From JBHICC01 sp046759385 (GTDB lineage: Bacteria > Pseudomonadota > Gammaproteobacteria > Acidiferrobacterales > SPGG2), in assembly GCA_046759385.1 (NCBI GenBank), contig JBHICC010000045.1, positions 1 to 19,201 of the forward strand: a stretch of 19,201 bases of DNA, in the 5' to 3' direction. Position numbers and translations under genes: made by a program. The notes below the pieces were generated by a model that was given only the letters and a program-made list of their open reading frames with translations, made no database searches and was not told where the DNA came from. Every line of letters starts with the position of its first letter. The stretch's first letter is position 1. Shown here in pieces: positions 14,525 through 19,201 of this stretch.

Positions 14525-14647
14525 CGCGCGCTCCCCGGGGGTGCCGGCAGATACCGTACTCAGGAAGCGGAGGTGACGGCCACTGGAGTTGGGATTTGGC
14601 CGACCCGCCATCGTCCACGGGAATCTATAGTTAGTTAGAGGCACGCA

Positions 14648-14655
14648 AAGGAGGT
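14648..14655 (+). promoter_or_regulatory. strong Shine-Dalgarno sequence of rpsU
   Basis: AAGGAGGT is a near-perfect anti-16S match, the strongest in the window. It lies 12 nt before the rpsU ATG, a little farther than usual. Confidence 0.75.
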
Positions 14656-14667
14656 AAACCAGTCTAT

Positions 14668-14883
14668 ATGCCGTCGATTCGGGTAAAGGAGAACGAACCG
14701 TTCGAAATTGCACTGCGCCGGTTCCGTCGTTCCTGTGAAAAGGCCGGTATATTTGCCGAGATGCGGCGGCGCGAGTACTACGAGAAACCTACGGAAGTCC
14801 GCAAGCGCAAAGCTGCCGCCGCACGCAAGCGCGAGCTGAAGAAGCTGGCGCGTCTGGCCCACCGCACAAACCGCAAGTACTAA
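14668..14883 (+). CDS. rpsU: 30S ribosomal protein S21
   Basis: S21 is a small basic protein of the 30S platform that takes part in translation initiation. The 71-residue product begins MPSIRVKENEPFEIALRRF and ends RLAHRTNRKY, essentially the gammaproteobacterial consensus and exact family length. It is the first gene of the macromolecular synthesis operon, followed by yqeY after 29 bases. A strong Shine-Dalgarno sequence precedes it, unlike most genes here, which fits its high expected expression. Confidence 0.98.
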   Translation: MPSIRVKENEPFEIALRRFRRSCEKAGIFAEMRRREYYEKPTEVRKRKAAAARKRELKKLARLAHRTNRKY

Positions 14884-14912
14884 TTCTCTGTCGTCGGGAA
14901 AGTTCGCCCGCC

Positions 14913-15359
14913 GTGAGCCTCAAGGAGCGAATCAAGCAAGACATGAAGGAGGCGCTTCGGGGTCGCGAACAGCAGCGTCTTGGGGCGATCCGACTGCTCC
15001 AGGCCGCAATCCAGCGCCGAGAACTGGACGAGCGCACGACCCTGGGCGATGCTGAGGTGATCGCTGTCGCTGAAAAGCTGATTAAGCAGAGCCAAGAGGC
15101 GGCGGAACAATTCGATAAGGGCGGGCGCCCGGAACTCGTCGACAAGGAGAACCGGGATATCGCGGTCTGGCAGGCGTACATGCCCGCTCGGCTTTCGAGC
15201 GCCGAGCTCGACACGTTGATCTCAGAAGCCCTGACCGAGACTGGCGCGAACTCGATGAAAGACATGGGCCGGGTCATGGGATCACTCAAGCCCAAGCTAC
15301 AGGGGCGCGCCGATATGGGCGAGGTCGGCGCCAAGGTGAAGGCCAAGCTCGGCGGCTAA
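14913..15359 (+). CDS. yqeY: YqeY-family protein (GatB/YqeY domain)
   Basis: The 148-residue protein starts at a GTG (SLKERIKQDMKEALRGRE) and is mostly helical. It carries the family features LGAIRLLQAAIQRRE near 23-37, the charged linker, IAVWQAYMPARLSSAEL near 83-99 and GRVMGSLKPKLQGRADMG near 119-136. It resembles the tail domain of GatB and is thought to interact with tRNA or amidotransferase substrates, but its function is not established. In many gammaproteobacteria outside the enterics a yqeY gene sits between rpsU and dnaG, as here. No strong Shine-Dalgarno sequence is visible. Confidence 0.93.
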   Translation: MSLKERIKQDMKEALRGREQQRLGAIRLLQAAIQRRELDERTTLGDAEVIAVAEKLIKQSQEAAEQFDKGGRPELVDKENRDIAVWQAYMPARLSSAELDTLISEALTETGANSMKDMGRVMGSLKPKLQGRADMGEVGAKVKAKLGG

Positions 15360-15407
15360 TCCCTCACGAGCCGCCGTTCGGCCTGCTCCGGCAGACGCGG
15401 GGCAGCC

Positions 15408-15416
15408 TGATAGAAT
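15408..15416 (+). promoter_or_regulatory. extended -10 element before dnaG
   Basis: TGATAGAAT is an extended -10 (TGn plus TAGAAT, five of six) whose end is 7 nt before the dnaG ATG. No -35 is recognisable and none is needed for an extended -10 promoter. There is no Shine-Dalgarno sequence, so an internal operon promoter yielding a leaderless dnaG transcript is possible. Confidence 0.45.
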
Positions 15417-15423
15417 AGCCGCC

Positions 15424-17181
15424 ATGGCCGGCCGCATACCCCAGAGCTTCCTCGATGAGCTGCTGACGCGGGTGGATATCGTGGACGTAATCGACCCACA
15501 CGTATCGCTCACCAAGGCCGGTAAGGACTATAAGGCGCGTTGCCCGTTCCACGAAGAGAAAACCCCGTCTTTCACTGTCAGCCCTGACAAAGGCTTCTAT
15601 CATTGCTTCGGCTGCGGTGCACACGGCTCCGCGATCAGCTTCCTTATGGAGTACGAACGCATGAGTTTTCCCGAGGCGGTGGAAGCGCTGGCTGCGCGAA
15701 CCGGCTTACCGGTGCCGAAAGAGGTGCAAAGCGTCGCCGCACCGGCGCAGGCCGGTAGCGATTTGTTGGTATTGCTACAAGAAGCGGATCGCTATTATCG
15801 TCGTCAGTTGCGCGAACATCCGCAGGCCAAGCGGGCAGTGGCGTATCTGAAGGGCCGGGGCCTGAGCGGTGAGGTCGCCGCGCGCTTCGGTCTCGGATAT
15901 GCCCCCGACGGTTGGGACAACCTCGTGCGGGCCTTGGGCACAGATCAGGCGCGCTGCAGCGCTTTGCTCAAGGCAGGGCTGCTCGCGAAGCGCGCCGACG
16001 GTAGTTATTACGATCGCTTCCGCGACCGAGTCATGTTTCCAATCCACGACTACCGCGGGCGCATCGTCGGCTTCGGTGGGCGCGTACTTGATCAGAGTGA
16101 GCCCAAGTACCTGAACTCGCCCGAGACACCGATGTTTCACAAAGGCCGCGAGATGTATGGGCTGTATCTCGCTCGCGACGCCATCCGCCGCGAGCAGCGT
16201 GCGCTGGTCGTGGAGGGGTACATGGATGTAGTCGCGCTCGCGCAATTTGGCGTTGACTTCGTGGTTGCGACCCTTGGTACTGCAACGACCCGAGATCATG
16301 TGGAGCGCTTGTTTCGCTTCACGTCCGATGTCACGTTCTGCTTCGATGGTGATCGTGCCGGGCGCCAAGCGGCCTGGCGCGCGCTCGAGAACGCGCTATC
16401 GGTGCTACGCGCTGGACGCCAGATCAGTTTTCTGTTTTTGCCGGAAGGCCAGGATCCCGATTCCGTCATCCGTGAAGAAGGCAAGGACGCGTTTCTTGCA
16501 CGCCACGGCGAAGCGGTGCCACTCCCCGATTTTTTCTTTGACAGCTTGCAAAAGCGTGCCGACGTAAGCCGACTAGACGGGCGCGCGCGCCTGGCAGAAA
16601 TCGCCGGGCCGATTCTATCCAAAATTCCCGACGGTGTGCTTCGGCAAATGATGATCGAGCGGTTAGCCCACATCACCCGATTAAGCCCGGAAAGACTGTC
16701 TGCTGTGATTCTGAAACCCGACACGAAGTTCGTGCCGAAAGTTTCCACTGGGCTGAAAGATCCGGAATCATTAGTCCGCCGCGCAGTCGCGTTGTTGCTC
16801 CAGCGTCCGGCCTTAGCGCGACGCGTAGAAGATCCCAAAATGTTTGCCGGACTCGAGATGCCCGGACTGTCATTGCTGACAAGTCTGTTGGATTTACTTA
16901 GGGCAAAGCCGGATCTTAATGCCGGCGCCATTACCGAGCGATTTCGCGACAGCGAGTATCGACCCTATCTTGAAAAACTTGTCCAATGGGCGCATCCGGT
17001 CCTCGAGCAAGATGTGAATGCCGAGTTCGATGGTATCGTTGACAAGCTACACCGGGAGGCCCTTGGCCAACGCATTGAAACGCTTCTGCACAAAGGGGAT
17101 CATTCACCTGGAGATAAGGCCGAGCTCAACCAGTTACTTGCTGAGCGCGCCCAGTTGGACAACGCCCAACCCAGCCACTAG
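15424..17181 (+). CDS. dnaG: DNA primase
   Basis: DnaG makes the RNA primers for chromosome replication at the fork. The 585-residue protein has the N-terminal CHC2 zinc finger with C40, H43, C61 and C64, in the same positions as E. coli DnaG. The RNA polymerase core follows, then the TOPRIM domain with EGYMD (E264) and DGDRAG (D308, D310) binding metal. The C-terminal part, expected to bind DnaB helicase, is less conserved but of full length (E. coli 581). It starts at the ATG 15424, 64 bases after yqeY. The stop at 17179-17181 runs straight into a stem-loop ahead of rpoD. Confidence 0.97.
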   Translation: MAGRIPQSFLDELLTRVDIVDVIDPHVSLTKAGKDYKARCPFHEEKTPSFTVSPDKGFYHCFGCGAHGSAISFLMEYERMSFPEAVEALAARTGLPVPKEVQSVAAPAQAGSDLLVLLQEADRYYRRQLREHPQAKRAVAYLKGRGLSGEVAARFGLGYAPDGWDNLVRALGTDQARCSALLKAGLLAKRADGSYYDRFRDRVMFPIHDYRGRIVGFGGRVLDQSEPKYLNSPETPMFHKGREMYGLYLARDAIRREQRALVVEGYMDVVALAQFGVDFVVATLGTATTRDHVERLFRFTSDVTFCFDGDRAGRQAAWRALENALSVLRAGRQISFLFLPEGQDPDSVIREEGKDAFLARHGEAVPLPDFFFDSLQKRADVSRLDGRARLAEIAGPILSKIPDGVLRQMMIERLAHITRLSPERLSAVILKPDTKFVPKVSTGLKDPESLVRRAVALLLQRPALARRVEDPKMFAGLEMPGLSLLTSLLDLLRAKPDLNAGAITERFRDSEYRPYLEKLVQWAHPVLEQDVNAEFDGIVDKLHREALGQRIETLLHKGDHSPGDKAELNQLLAERAQLDNAQPSH

Positions 17182-17245
17182 AGTGTTGGGCAAGGCAGAT
17201 TTATCGGCTAAACTGCACAGCTCTGTTTTTTCTTGGCCAAGCACT
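17182..17245 (+). other. stem-loop between dnaG and rpoD
   Basis: Starting at the base after the dnaG stop, 17182-17194 pairs with 17232-17245: 12 base pairs with one bulged G (17241) and one G-G mismatch, closing a 37-nt loop. The 3' arm includes the perfect palindrome CTTGGCCAAG. No T-run follows, so it is not a standard terminator; an mRNA processing or stability element is the likely role. Confidence 0.5.
17186..17214 (+). promoter_or_regulatory. internal promoter candidate for rpoD
   Basis: TTGGGC (17186-17191) and TAAACT (17209-17214) are 17 nt apart with seven of twelve consensus matches. It would give rpoD its own transcript with a leader of about 45 nt. The match is modest and it overlaps the stem-loop. 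Confidence 0.3.
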
Positions 17246-17265
17246 AACCCACTTCGGACAAAAGT

Positions 17266-19098
<1,833 letters not shown>

Positions 19099-19114
19099 GA
19101 ATATACGGCCCACG

Positions 19115-19191
19115 GGGCCTGTAGCTCAGTCGGTTAGAGCGGCGGACTCATAATCCGTTGGTCGCAGGTTCGAGTCCTGCCGGGCCCACCA
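19115..19191 (+). tRNA. tRNA with CAU anticodon, probably tRNA-Ile2 (lysidine-modified)
   Basis: The 77-nt gene folds as a full cloverleaf: acceptor GGGCCTG with CGGGCCC (one T-G pair), D-arm GCTC/GAGC, anticodon stem GCGGA/TCCGT with loop CTCATAA, T-arm GCAGG-TTCGAGT-CCTGC, discriminator A and encoded CCA. The anticodon is CAT at 19149-19151. A CAU tRNA may be Met or Ile2. C4-G69 and C5-G68 match known determinants for the lysidine synthetase TilS. In E. coli the Ile2 gene ileX also lies close downstream of rpoD. Ile2 reads AUA after C34 is changed to lysidine. Elongator Met is the alternative. Initiator Met is excluded because the first acceptor pair is G-C. Confidence 0.93.
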
Positions 19192-19201
19192 TAAAATTAA
19201 A

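Noticed and set aside
13839..14618. Opposite and alternative-frame open frames of 247 and 259 residues over tsaD
   Set aside because: tsaD is unmistakable here with all catalytic motifs; the others are GC-driven shadows rich in Arg, Ala and Pro.
14516..14630. CTATAG present at both ends of the rpsU leader
   Set aside because: CTATAG is a short self-palindrome and two copies in 110 bases are expected by chance.
19115..19191. Initiator tRNA-fMet reading of the CAU tRNA
   Set aside because: The first acceptor pair is G-C; bacterial initiators have a mismatch there and three G-C pairs in the anticodon stem next to the loop.

Overview
The window looks like a chromosomal segment of a gammaproteobacterium. 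The evidence is gene content and order: rpsU-yqeY-dnaG-rpoD (the macromolecular synthesis operon) followed closely by a CAU-anticodon tRNA, divergent folB/plsY, an RpoD very close to the Escherichia coli sigma-70 in length and conserved regions, and a CCA-adding enzyme with the HD domain typical of gammaproteobacteria. The order or genus cannot be read from the sequence. Almost every base lies in or next to a recognisable gene; the only stretch over 300 bases without one is 6576-6958, which is made of palindromic repeats.

Layout. 1-156 is the 3' end of an unrecognised gene. 256-3206 holds envelope genes: lgt (lipoprotein maturation) and slt (soluble lytic transglycosylase). 3257-4225 is an NDUFA9-like SDR, convergent with a lipoprotein metallopeptidase of the COG4324 type (4233-5297, minus). 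cca follows at 5355-6575. The 6576-6970 repeat zone separates cca from a minus-strand cluster that reads midA-like methyltransferase, chrA, rhodanese (9896 down to 6959). This cluster is the most accessory-looking part of the window.

9963-12077 is a pterin/folate neighbourhood: a FolM/PTR1-type pteridine reductase and a secreted DUF4124-glutaredoxin on plus, then folB-folK on minus. plsY (phospholipid synthesis) diverges from folB and converges on a zinc-ribbon NUDIX hydrolase. tsaD (tRNA t6A synthesis) diverges from the rpsU-yqeY-dnaG-rpoD operon. The last gene is a tRNA whose acceptor stem fits tRNA-Ile2 (lysidine-modified CAU) better than tRNA-Met.

No CRISPR array, transposase, phage gene or defence system was found. 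The unusual signals are regulatory and structural. Several genes (slt, midA, folB, plsY, tsaD, dnaG, perhaps cca) lack a Shine-Dalgarno sequence and have a plausible -10 hexamer only 6-10 nt before the start codon, suggesting leaderless or near-leaderless mRNAs. The folB and plsY -35 hexamers overlap. A MITE-like palindromic repeat supplies the end of the rhodanese gene. A strong stem-loop lies directly between dnaG and rpoD.
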